Shown one piece after another: positions 1 to 8,110 of a stretch of 8,294 bases of DNA. The stretch's first letter is position 1. Every line of letters begins with the position of its first letter. The notes under the pieces were generated by a model. It saw nothing but the letters and a program-made list of their open reading frames with translations, ran no database searches and was not told where the DNA came from. A program made the translations under genes and the position numbers. This stretch comes from Pseudomonadota bacterium (GTDB lineage Bacteria; Pseudomonadota; Alphaproteobacteria; Rhizobiales; Tepidamorphaceae), in contig JAEYRQ010000169.1 in NCBI GenBank assembly GCA_023435545.1, positions 1 through 8,294 of the forward strand, read 5' to 3'.

Positions 1-47
1 CGGCGCAGGCGGCGCGGGTCGAGGATCTGGTCGGCGTCCAGCGACAT
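1..47 (-). CDS. sppA: Probable signal peptide peptidase SppA, N-terminal fragment (cut by window edge)
   Basis: Only the first 15 codons lie in the window, reading MSLDADQILDPRRLR from an ATG at 47 and running off the left edge. The short polar N-terminus ending in an Arg-rich stretch is how alphaproteobacterial SppA proteins begin, just before their single membrane segment. The position directly downstream of rpsA also fits, since cmk-rpsA-sppA-ihfB is a common order in this class. SppA is a membrane-bound serine peptidase that degrades cleaved signal peptides. The ribosome binding site is weak (GCGAG about 5 bases before the ATG). The identity is inferred from context and a very short peptide; another small gene cannot be excluded. 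Confidence 0.5.
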   Translation of the reverse strand, partial: MSLDADQILDPRRLR

Positions 48-69
48 GGCGGCTCGCTAGGTGTTGGAG

Positions 70-96
70 CCAGCCGCGGCACGGCGCCGCGGCTGG
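70..96 (-). terminator. GC-rich stem-loop between rpsA and sppA, no U-tract
   Basis: A perfect 11-bp inverted repeat (70-80 with 86-96) encloses a 5-base loop, starting 10 bases past the rpsA stop codon. In the minus-strand transcript the bases after the stem are CTCCAACACC, so there is no uridine run and it does not look like a classical intrinsic terminator. It may cause partial termination, or protect the 3' end of the rpsA message so that the ribosomal protein is made in excess over the downstream peptidase. The structure is seen directly; the role is inferred. Confidence 0.5.
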
Positions 97-106
97 AAAG
101 AACGTG

Positions 107-1849
107 TCAGTCGTCCTTCGTCTCGGACGGCTCTGACGTCTGCGCCTGCGCCTTGCTGAGCGCGGCGCCGAGGATGTCGCCCAACGAGGCGCCGGAGTCG
201 GTCGAGCCGTACTGGGCCACCGCCTCCTTCTCCTCGGCGATCTCCAACGCCTTGATCGACACGGAGACCTTGTGGTTCTTGCGGTCGAACTGGGTGATGC
301 GGGCATCCACCTTCTCGCCGCGGGCGAAGCGCTCCGGCCGCTGCTCGGACCGGGCGCGGGCGAGGTCGGAGCGACGGATGAAGGCCGTCAGGTCGGTGCC
401 GACGATCTTCACGTCGATGCCGCCTTCCTTCACGTCGATGACCTCACAGGTCACGACCGCGTTCTTGCGCAGGTCCGTGCCCTCGGCCGCCGTGGTGAAC
501 GGATCGCCGCCGAGCTGCTTGATGCCGAGGCTGATGCGCTCCTTGTCAACGTCGACGTCGAGCACCTGCGCCTTGACCATGTCGCCGCGGTTGAACTCCT
601 CGATCACCTGCTCGCCCGGGCGGTCCCAGACGAGGTCCGACAGATGGACCATGCCGTCCACATCGCCATCGAGGCCGATGAACAGGCCGAACTCGGTCTT
701 GTTCTTGACCTCGCCTTCGACGATCGCGCCGACAGGGAATTGCTCGGCGAAGCTCTCCCACGGATTGGGCAGGCACTGCTTCAGACCGAGCGAAATGCGC
801 CGCTTGACCGGATCGACCTCCAGCACCGTCACCTCGACCTCCTGGGAGGTGGAGACGATCTTGCCGGGATGGACGTTCTTCTTGGTCCAGCTCATCTCCG
901 AGACGTGGATCAGGCCCTCGACCCCCGGCTCCAGCTCCACGAAGGCGCCGTAGTCGGTGATGTTGGTGACGCGGCCCTTGAAGCGGGCGGCGATCGGGTA
1001 CTTCGCCTCGACGCCTTCCCACGGATCGGCCTCGAGCTGCTTCATGCCGAGGCTGATGCGCTGGGTCTCGTGGTTGATCTTGATGATCCGGACCTTGACG
1101 GTCTGGCCGACAGCCAGGACCTCGGTCGGATGATTGATCCGCCGCCAGGCGATGTCGGTGACGTGCAGCAGGCCGTCGATGCCGCCAAGGTCGACGAACG
1201 CACCGTAATCGGTGATGTTCTTGACGACGCCCTCGATGACCTGGCCTTCCTCGAGGCTCTGCACCAGTTCCGAACGCTGCTCGGCCCGGGTCTCCTCCAG
1301 CACGGTGCGCCGGGAGACGACGATGTTGCCGCGCCGCCGGTCCATCTTCAGGATCTGGAACGGCTGCGGGGTGTTCATCAGCGGCCCGACGTCGCGCACC
1401 GGGCGGATGTCGACCTGGCTGCGGGGCAGGAACGCCACCGCGCCGTCGAGATCGACCGTGAAGCCGCCCTTGACCGAGTTGAAGATCACGCCCTCGACCT
1501 TCTCATTGGCCTCGAACGCCTTCTCGAGCTTCTCCCAGCTCTCCTCGCGGCGCGCCTTGTCACGGCTGATGACGGCCTCGCCCAGCGCGTTCTCGACGCG
1601 CTCGAGGTAGACCTCGACCTCGTCGCCGACCTTTATCGACGGTTCGCGCCCTTGCAGCCCGAACTCGCGCAACGCCACGCGCCCCTCGGTCTTCAGGCCC
1701 ACGTCGATGACCGCCATGTCCTTCTCGATGGCGACGACACGGCCCTGCACCACCGATCCTTCGGCGAGCGTGCTGGTATTGAAGCTCTCTTCGAGAAGAG
1801 AGGCAAAATCTTCCTTGGTGGGGAACTTTTCCATGCTGGCTAAGGCCAC
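107..1849 (-). CDS. rpsA: 30S ribosomal protein S1
   Basis: RNA-binding ribosomal protein that brings mRNA to the 30S subunit and helps unfold structured leaders. The 580-residue product carries six S1 (OB-fold) repeats at about residues 29-98, 115-182, 201-270, 286-358, 373-445 and 461-533, then a polar tail. Repeats 3 and 4 share NITDYGAFV (211-219 and 296-304), and the linkers after repeats 3-5 share a KQ...(N/D)P pattern (KQLEADPWE, KQCLPNPWE, KQLGGDPF). Repeats 1, 2 and 6 are more divergent, as usual. E. coli S1 has 557 residues. The reading frame stays open up to 2014, but I place the start at the GTG at 1849 because AGGA lies exactly 7 bases before it. The next ATG (1834, 575 residues) has no good ribosome binding site, and the sequence upstream of 1849 is leader-like and non-conserved. 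It is followed by a hairpin and sppA and preceded by cmk. The identity is certain; the exact start is likely but not certain. Confidence 0.97.
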   Translation of the reverse strand: MALASMEKFPTKEDFASLLEESFNTSTLAEGSVVQGRVVAIEKDMAVIDVGLKTEGRVALREFGLQGREPSIKVGDEVEVYLERVENALGEAVISRDKARREESWEKLEKAFEANEKVEGVIFNSVKGGFTVDLDGAVAFLPRSQVDIRPVRDVGPLMNTPQPFQILKMDRRRGNIVVSRRTVLEETRAEQRSELVQSLEEGQVIEGVVKNITDYGAFVDLGGIDGLLHVTDIAWRRINHPTEVLAVGQTVKVRIIKINHETQRISLGMKQLEADPWEGVEAKYPIAARFKGRVTNITDYGAFVELEPGVEGLIHVSEMSWTKKNVHPGKIVSTSQEVEVTVLEVDPVKRRISLGLKQCLPNPWESFAEQFPVGAIVEGEVKNKTEFGLFIGLDGDVDGMVHLSDLVWDRPGEQVIEEFNRGDMVKAQVLDVDVDKERISLGIKQLGGDPFTTAAEGTDLRKNAVVTCEVIDVKEGGIDVKIVGTDLTAFIRRSDLARARSEQRPERFARGEKVDARITQFDRKNHKVSVSIKALEIAEEKEAVAQYGSTDSGASLGDILGAALSKAQAQTSEPSETKDD

Positions 1850-1856
1850 GGTGTTT

Positions 1857-1860
1857 TCCT
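1857..1860 (-). promoter_or_regulatory. Ribosome binding site that fixes the rpsA start
   Basis: The minus strand reads AGGAAAACACC directly before GTG, placing an AGGA Shine-Dalgarno core 7 bases from the codon. This ideal spacing favours the GTG at 1849 over the ATG five codons later. Confidence 0.75.
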
Positions 1861-1867
1861 GCTCTCG

Positions 1868-1900
1868 TCCGGACCCTCCGACCGCACCGGATCGTCCGGA
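1868..1900 (-). promoter_or_regulatory. Stem-loop in the rpsA leader, next to the ribosome binding site
   Basis: In the minus-strand RNA, bases 1900-1894 (TCCGGAC) pair with 1874-1868 (GTCCGGA) as a 7-bp stem. After a 2x2 internal loop, 1891-1888 (TCCG) pair with 1880-1877 (CGGA) around a 7-base loop. The hairpin ends 7 bases before the AGGA of rpsA. A weaker 6-bp hairpin with one G-U pair lies further upstream at 1932-1947. In E. coli, S1 represses its own synthesis through a structured rpsA leader; that this hairpin does the same here is inference. I found no convincing sigma-70 promoter in 1850-2073: a TTGACC-like box on the minus strand has no -10 partner at proper spacing, so rpsA may depend on transcription from upstream. 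Confidence 0.5.
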
Positions 1901-2073
1901 ACCACTTCGATTGGGACTGTCGAGACCGGCTGGCGCGCTCGCGCACCATGGCGGGTCTTTCGGTCGGCGATGTAGCTCGTTTCCGGGGGTTGCGGGCGGA
2001 CCTGCGTCCGGCATTCCGGCAGGTGCTGGTCAAGCCGGAAACACGTACACGGGCGCGCGTGACCCGCGCACCC

Positions 2074-4194
<2,121 letters not shown>

Positions 4195-4215
4195 CCCGCG
4201 GTCGTGGATTAGGCT

Positions 4216-4244
4216 TTGACAGGCTTCCGGCTTTCCGTCTATGG
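4216..4244 (+). promoter_or_regulatory. Sigma-70 type promoter for the zinc-ribbon gene
   Basis: TTGACA at 4216-4221 is followed after 17 bases by CTATGG at 4239-4244. This matches the alphaproteobacterial housekeeping pattern (TTGAC, 17 bases, CTATAT-like box). Transcription would start near 4251, about 70 bases before the ATG at 4322. An in-frame ATG at 4241 lies inside the -10 box and therefore cannot be the start. Confidence 0.7.
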
Positions 4245-4321
4245 GAGGCGCCGATTTCCGGACAGGCGCCAGGCCGCGCCTCGATTTCGCGGCGGCCTTC
4301 AAGACAGGGTTTTCTAGAGCG

Positions 4322-4732
4322 ATGGCCAAACCCGAGCTCGGCACCAAACGCATCTGCGGCTCTTGCGGCGCGCGCTTCTACGATCTCATGCGCGATCCGA
4401 TCGTCTGCCCCAAGTGCGGCACGATCTACGACGTCGCGGTGATCGCCACCCGCGCGAAGCCGGCGACCGCCAAGCCCGCCCCCGCCAAGCCGGTCGAGGA
4501 AGCAGAAGACGAGGAGCAGGACGAGGCCCTCGTCGCCCTGGAAGACGCCGACGCGGAGGAGGAGGATACCGGCCGCGCCGATCCCGAAATCGACGACGAC
4601 GAGATCCCCGACATCGAGGACGAGGAGATCGACGGCGACGAGGACGACGAGTTCCTTCCCGACGAGGAGGACGAGGGCGACGACGTCTCCGATCTCATCG
4701 AGGGCGACATCGAGGGCGACGAGGAAACCTGA
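4322..4732 (+). CDS. TIGR02300 / FYDLN-acid family zinc-ribbon protein with hyperacidic tail
   Basis: A 136-residue protein of unknown function, family recognised from its layout. The N-terminus holds a zinc ribbon with Cys12-x2-Cys15 and Cys29-x2-Cys32. Between them is FYDLM (19-23), where the family signature is FYDLN, so the last residue differs. A linker of repeated Ala-Lys-Pro (about 42-57) follows. The last 79 residues hold 46 Asp or Glu and only one Arg, and are surely disordered. The start at 4322 follows from the promoter ending at 4244 and from the conserved MAKPELGTKR opening; the ribosome binding site is poor. A zinc ribbon plus acidic tail suggests contact with a basic nucleic-acid-binding or ribosomal partner, but this is inference. 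The gene is divergent from aroA, an arrangement I believe recurs in this class. The stop at 4732 lies 69 bases before the tRNA, with no clear terminator between them. Confidence 0.88.
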   Translation: MAKPELGTKRICGSCGARFYDLMRDPIVCPKCGTIYDVAVIATRAKPATAKPAPAKPVEEAEDEEQDEALVALEDADAEEEDTGRADPEIDDDEIPDIEDEEIDGDEDDEFLPDEEDEGDDVSDLIEGDIEGDEET

Positions 4733-4758
4733 GCCCCGAAAATGGCCTGGCCAGCCGA

Positions 4759-4787
4759 TTGACAACGCGGCGGCCCGCCAATAACTC
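4759..4787 (+). promoter_or_regulatory. Promoter of the tRNA-Leu gene
   Basis: TTGACA (4759-4764) is followed by ATAACT (4781-4786, 16-base spacer) or TAACTC (4782-4787, 17-base spacer). Transcription would start near 4794, leaving a leader of about 8 bases before the mature tRNA 5' end at 4802, as expected for a tRNA gene. Confidence 0.7.
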
Positions 4788-4801
4788 TCTGACGCCCACC
4801 T

Positions 4802-4888
4802 GCCCAGGTGGCGGAATTGGTAGACGCGCTAGCTTCAGGTGCTAGTGCCCGAAAGGGCGTGGAAGTTCGAGTCTTCTCCTGGGCACCA
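4802..4888 (+). tRNA. tRNA-Leu (anticodon CAG)
   Basis: Complete 87-base class II tRNA with CCA encoded. The acceptor stem GCCCAGG (4802-4808) pairs perfectly with CCTGGGC (4878-4884), followed by discriminator A and CCA (4886-4888). The D stem is GCG/CGC (4811-4813, 4825-4827), with GG in the loop. The anticodon stem is CTAGC/GCTAG around the loop TTCAGGT, with anticodon CAG at 4836-4838, which reads CUG, a codon much used in these genes. A long variable arm (GCCC-GAAA-GGGC) is typical of tRNA-Leu. The T stem GGAAG/CTTCT encloses TTCGAGT. It is intact, and I see no copy of its 3' end nearby that would mark an integrated element. Confidence 0.97.
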
Positions 4889-4890
4889 TC

Positions 4891-4908
4891 GGCCACGTCG
4901 GCGTGGCC
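4891..4908 (+). terminator. Hairpin just after tRNA-Leu, likely end of the tRNA transcript
   Basis: GGCCACG (4891-4897) pairs with CGTGGCC (4902-4908) around a TCGG loop, two bases past the CCA end. The stem is a perfect 7 bp, but a C-rich stretch follows, with only a short T run near 4930. It may end transcription or guide 3' trimming of the tRNA. Its position supports the role more than its sequence does. Confidence 0.45.
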
Positions 4909-4986
4909 CCCACCTCCTGTCCGAGCCGCTTTTCCCCGCCGCGAGAACGAGGTCGGGCTTGCGCCGTATTGCTGTCGCCAGCGACA

Positions 4987-5040
4987 TTGCCAACCTGTTC
5001 AACCCGTTGCTAACAGTCTTGCACGATTGTCGGCTATGCT
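4987..5040 (+). promoter_or_regulatory. Candidate promoter region for the nrnC-lpt operon
   Basis: Two overlapping possibilities lie in the 221-base gap before nrnC. One is TTGCCA (4987-4992), 17 bases, CTAACA (5010-5015). The other is a better -10 box, TATGCT (5035-5040), with a poor -35 (AACAGT at 5012-5017). Neither is a strong match. The gap also has lower GC here than in the adjoining genes, as promoters often do. Apart from this and the tRNA hairpin I see nothing else in 4889-5109. Confidence 0.35.
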
Positions 5041-5109
5041 GGTGTGTCCGGGGCGGATTGCCCGGGACCGTGGCGACCGCCGGCTTCTTGCGACCGGGAG
5101 GACCCGCTG

Positions 5110-5724
5110 ATGACGATCACGCTACACGCGGGCGACCTGCCCGGCGACATTGACCTCGGGCCGCTGGTGGCGATCGATACCGAGACCCTCGGCCTCAACC
5201 TGGTGCGCGACCGTCTCTGCCTCGTGCAGCTCTCGTCGGGCGACGGCAACGCGCATCTCGTCCAGCTCGACCGCCGGACCTACGAGGCACCGAATCTGAA
5301 GCGGATGCTGTCGGATCCAGCCGTCACCAAGATCTTCCACTTCGCCCGCTTCGATGTGGCGATGCTCGCCCGCCATCTCGGCATCATGACCGAACCGGTC
5401 TACTGCACGAAGATCGCCTCACGCCTGACCCGCACCTACACCGACAGGCACGGCCTGAAGGACCTCGTGCGCGAGATGCTCGGAGTGGACATCTCCAAGC
5501 AGCAGCAGACATCAGATTGGGGCGCCGAAGCCTTGACGGATGCACAGCTGCAGTATGCCGCGACCGACGTACTCTACCTGCATGAACTGAAGGAACGCTT
5601 TGACCGCCTCCTGGCACGCGACGGCCGGACGCATCTGGCCGAGGCCTGCTTCCGTTTCCTGCCGACTCGGGCCTTGCTCGACATCGCCGGCTGGGCGGAG
5701 GAAGATGTCTTCGCGCACAGTTGA
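5110..5724 (+). CDS. nrnC: NanoRNase C, DEDDy-family dinucleotide exoribonuclease
   Basis: A 204-residue 3'-5' exonuclease with the DEDDy catalytic set: Asp23 and Glu25 in AIDTETLGL (Exo I), Asp82 in FHFARFDVAML (Exo II), and Tyr149 with Asp153 in YAATDVLYL (Exo III). It is only the catalytic domain; the HRDC domains of true RNase D are absent. The sequence closely follows alphaproteobacterial NrnC as I recall it, including VVQLSSGDG-like LVQLSSGDG, TKIASRLTRTYTDRHGLK, ISKQQQ, SDWGAE and the C-terminal DVFAHS. NrnC finishes RNA decay by cleaving dinucleotides and replaces oligoribonuclease in this class, including the pGpG made from cyclic-di-GMP. The ATG at 5110 has AGGA 7 bases upstream; the frame is open further up but lacks such a site. 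It is first in a run with lptC, lptA, lptB and rpoN, a usual order here. Automatic annotation often calls it 'ribonuclease D'. Confidence 0.93.
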   Translation: MTITLHAGDLPGDIDLGPLVAIDTETLGLNLVRDRLCLVQLSSGDGNAHLVQLDRRTYEAPNLKRMLSDPAVTKIFHFARFDVAMLARHLGIMTEPVYCTKIASRLTRTYTDRHGLKDLVREMLGVDISKQQQTSDWGAEALTDAQLQYAATDVLYLHELKERFDRLLARDGRTHLAEACFRFLPTRALLDIAGWAEEDVFAHS

Positions 5725-5792
5725 ACGACGCCGCCGCCGTTTCACCGCAATCGGGTAGCAGGAGCGCGTGCCAGAATCGGAACGTTGCGCAA

Positions 5793-6503
5793 ATGTATGT
5801 CGACACCGGATCATTCGGCGGGCTGAAGGCGCCGCCGGCATGGCAGCAGACGCGCGGCTGGAGGCTGGCGCGCCGCCATAGCCGCGCCGTTCGCGTCATG
5901 CGGATCGGACTGCCGGCGCTGGCACTGATCGCGGTGGCTTGGCTATTCGTCTCGGCGCGCACCTTCCCCACCAGCATCGGCAACATCGATCTCGGCGACG
6001 TGGGTCTCGACGGCACCACGCTCACCATGGAGAACCCGTCTCTCTCCGGCTTCAACGAGAATGGAACCTCCTACGAGGTGACTGCGAAGCGCGCGCTGCA
6101 GGACGTGGCCAATCCGCGAATCATCACACTGCAGATGATCGACGGGACGATGACCAAACCGGATGGAACCAAGGTTCGGCTGACAGCCAGCGACGGCGTG
6201 TTCGACAGCGAAGAGCACAGGCTCAACCTGTCGAACGAGATCGTCGTGCGCGCCGACGACGGCAGCCGGGCCTTCATGAAGTCCGCTGACGTCGACATGA
6301 AGGCTGGGACCATCCTGTCGAGCGAGCCCGTCAGGGCGGAGACGCCAAACGGTCGCATCCGCGCGGATACGATGGACATCGCGGAGCGCGGTGCCCACAT
6401 GCTGTTCAAGGGCAAGGTGGTCGTGGAGCTCCGGCTCGACGGCGGGTCCCTGGAGGAGCGCAAGGGCCGGAAGCCTCAGGAGAGCAACGTCGATGACGAC
6501 TGA
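5793..6503 (+). CDS. lptC: LPS export periplasmic/membrane-anchor protein LptC
   Basis: Bitopic inner-membrane protein that takes lipopolysaccharide from the LptB2FG transporter and hands it to LptA. From the ATG at 5793 it has 236 residues: a basic cytoplasmic stretch (about 20-37, rich in Arg), one membrane helix at about 38-54 (GLPALALIAVAWLF core), then a periplasmic beta-jellyroll (about 60-215) with LptC/YrbK-type features such as NPSLSGFNENGTSYEVTAKRA (split: NPSLSGF 81-87, YEVTAKRA 94-101) and repeated strands. The charged C-terminus ends SNVDDD. The start is uncertain. The frame reaches back to a TTG at 5721 that overlaps the nrnC stop as TTGA, but codons 5721-5792 have mixed third bases unlike the gene body, and a GGAA lies 10 bases before the ATG. 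It overlaps lptA by 11 bases. Confidence 0.9.
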   Translation: MYVDTGSFGGLKAPPAWQQTRGWRLARRHSRAVRVMRIGLPALALIAVAWLFVSARTFPTSIGNIDLGDVGLDGTTLTMENPSLSGFNENGTSYEVTAKRALQDVANPRIITLQMIDGTMTKPDGTKVRLTASDGVFDSEEHRLNLSNEIVVRADDGSRAFMKSADVDMKAGTILSSEPVRAETPNGRIRADTMDIAERGAHMLFKGKVVVELRLDGGSLEERKGRKPQESNVDDD

Positions 6504-7116
6504 CACCCAACGCCCGCGCATGCGCTTCGCCCGTCTTGCGGCAGCTGTGCTGGCCGCATCTTTCGCAGTGCCAGAAGCACGTGCTCAGGTCAGCGACGCC
6601 TTCTCCGGCATGGCGGTCGATTCCGAGACGCCGGTGCGCATCGAGGCCGACCAGCTGGAGGTGTTCGATGCCGACAAGATGGCGGTGTTCTCCGGCAACG
6701 TCTTCGTCAAGCAGGGCGAGACAAGCATGCGCACCGCACAGCTCAAGGTCTTCTACGCCGGAGACGGATTGGTCACCGAAGACGCCTCGTCGGGACAGCG
6801 CGTCTCGCGGCTCGAGGCGACGGGCAAGGTCCTCATCAACGCCAAGGGCCAGACGGCGACGGGGGACTGGGCCGTTTTCGAGATGGACACCCAGCTCGTG
6901 ACCTTAGGCGGCAGCGTTGTGCTGTCGCAGGGCAAGAACGTATTGCGAGGCACCGAACTGGTGGTGAATCTTGAGACCGGCCAGTCGCGTCTGGTCTCCG
7001 CCAAGCCCGAAGGCAGCAGCGGCGGCCGCGTTCAGGGGCTTTTAATTCCCGGCTCGATGGGGCAGAAGCAAGAAAGACGCCAGAGCGACGACGACGCTGG
7101 CGGTAACACCAACTGA
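6493..7116 (+). CDS. lptA: Periplasmic LPS transport protein LptA (OstA family)
   Basis: Periplasmic bridge protein that carries lipopolysaccharide from LptC to LptD at the outer membrane. The 207-residue precursor has a signal peptide: basic Arg9-Arg14, hydrophobic LAAAVLAASFAV (15-26), and a likely cut after Ala31 in EARA-Q. The OstA/LptA domain spans about 45-170 and opens with PVRIEADQLEVFDADKMAVF (47-66), the most conserved stretch of the family. A polar tail ends GGNTN. The ATG at 6493 has AGGAGA 9 bases upstream (6478-6483) and overlaps the end of lptC by 11 bases, which suggests coupled translation. The frame is open further upstream within lptC, but that part is a shadow. The stop is followed by a 79-base gap before lptB. 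Confidence 0.93.
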   Translation: MTTDTQRPRMRFARLAAAVLAASFAVPEARAQVSDAFSGMAVDSETPVRIEADQLEVFDADKMAVFSGNVFVKQGETSMRTAQLKVFYAGDGLVTEDASSGQRVSRLEATGKVLINAKGQTATGDWAVFEMDTQLVTLGGSVVLSQGKNVLRGTELVVNLETGQSRLVSAKPEGSSGGRVQGLLIPGSMGQKQERRQSDDDAGGNTN

Positions 7117-7131
7117 TGCCCCGATCGGAGT

Positions 7132-7145
7132 GTCCGTAGCCGGAC
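7132..7145 (+). other. Small inverted repeat in the lptA-lptB gap
   Basis: GTCCG (7132-7136) and CGGAC (7141-7145) form a 5-bp stem around TAGC. It is too short and lacks a T run, so it is not a convincing terminator. No promoter boxes are seen in the gap, so lptB is probably read through from lptA. Confidence 0.25.
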
Positions 7146-7195
7146 GGACCTCCCGCCGTCTAGGCACCGGCTGAACCACTGGAGCTGCACGCGCC

Positions 7196-8089
7196 TTGGG
7201 TCGCCTCCTGACATTGCTGCGCCGCGCACGCGGAACCGACGCGCGCTCGCCCGATCCGCACGCGGAGGCCGGTCCGCTCGACGATTTCGACTGGGATGCC
7301 TTCGAGCACGATATGGAACCCCGGCTGCACGAAGGGGGCCTGCCGGTCGAGGAGCCCGACCACGGGGATGGCTGGCTAGAGGTCCACGGCGTTCGCAAGT
7401 CGTTCAAGAAGCGCCCCGTCGTCAAGGGCGTCAGCCTGGCGGTGCGGCGGGGCGAGGTCGTCGGTCTGCTCGGGCCGAACGGTGCCGGCAAGACCACCGT
7501 ATTCTACATGATCACAGGTCTGATCACCGCCGATGCCGGCTCGATCACGTTCGACGGCAATGACATCACCCAGTTGCCCATGTATCGGCGCGCCCGCCTC
7601 GGCATCGGCTACCTGCCGCAGGAGCCGTCGATCTTCAGGGGCCTAACCGTCGAGCAGAACATCCGCGCCGTGCTGGAGATCGCCGAACCCGACAGGAGGC
7701 AGCGCGCCGCCGAGGTCGAATCGCTCCTCGAAGAGTTCCACATCACCCGGCTGCGTAATTCACCGGCGATCGCGCTGTCGGGCGGCGAGCGCCGCCGTGT
7801 CGAGATCGCCCGCGCCCTCGCCTCGCGGCCCGCCTTCATGCTGCTCGACGAGCCCTTCGCCGGCATCGACCCGATCGCCGTGGGCGATATTCGCGCGCTG
7901 GTGCGGCACCTCTCTGCACGCGGCATCGGCGTGCTGATCACCGACCACAACGTCCGCGAGACGCTGGGTCTCATCGACCGCGCCTACATTATCCATGACG
8001 GCCAGGTGCTGATGCAGGGCTCGCCCGATGAGGTCGTCGCCAACGTCGATGTCCGGCGGTACTACCTGGGCGACGAGTTCAGGCTGTAG
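7196..8089 (+). CDS. lptB: LPS export ABC transporter ATP-binding protein LptB
   Basis: Cytoplasmic ATPase that drives LptB2FG to pull lipopolysaccharide from the inner membrane. Using the TTG at 7196 it has 297 residues. Motifs are complete: Walker A GPNGAGKT (93-100), Q-loop Gln142 in YLPQEPSIFRGLTV, signature LSGGERRR (194-201), Walker B FMLLDEP with Glu219, GIDP D-loop (223-226) and switch His251 in TDHNV. The C-terminus ends VRRYYLGDEFRL. The core starts near residue 60 (WLEVHGVRKSF), leaving an N-terminal extension absent from the 241-residue E. coli protein. It is rich in Asp/Glu (DDFDWDAFEHD at 29-39). The frame closes at a TGA at 7172, so the start is TTG 7196 (GGAG 11 bases upstream), TTG 7214, or ATG 7313 (258 residues). 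GC-rich third bases across the extension favour the longer form. rpoN follows after 21 bases. Confidence 0.92.
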   Translation: MGRLLTLLRRARGTDARSPDPHAEAGPLDDFDWDAFEHDMEPRLHEGGLPVEEPDHGDGWLEVHGVRKSFKKRPVVKGVSLAVRRGEVVGLLGPNGAGKTTVFYMITGLITADAGSITFDGNDITQLPMYRRARLGIGYLPQEPSIFRGLTVEQNIRAVLEIAEPDRRQRAAEVESLLEEFHITRLRNSPAIALSGGERRRVEIARALASRPAFMLLDEPFAGIDPIAVGDIRALVRHLSARGIGVLITDHNVRETLGLIDRAYIIHDGQVLMQGSPDEVVANVDVRRYYLGDEFRL

Positions 8090-8110
8090 AGCGCTAGAGG
8101 CAGCAGGGGC

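Noticed and set aside
272..1843. Long plus-strand reading frame of 523 codons opposite rpsA
   Set aside because: It is exactly antisense to an unmistakable rpsA and its translation (Leu/Asp/Ala-rich, no motif) mirrors S1 codons. GC-rich genes often leave such open antisense frames.
2003..2024. Repeated CCGG-rich motif in the cmk-rpsA gap as a terminator of cmk
   Set aside because: The possible stem (CCGG-CATT-CCGG) is only 4 bp and no T run follows on the minus strand.
4744..4754. Short inverted repeat TGGCCTGGCCA after the zinc-ribbon gene as a terminator
   Set aside because: Only 4 bp with a 3-base loop and no T run; too weak to call.
4802..4908. tRNA-Leu as an integration site for a mobile element
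   Set aside because: The flanking sequence leads into core genes, with no integrase and no repeated tRNA 3' end seen in the window.
5047..5067. CCGGG/CCCGG inverted repeat before nrnC as an operator or attenuator
   Set aside because: A 5-bp GC stem with an 8-base loop is expected by chance in DNA of this composition.
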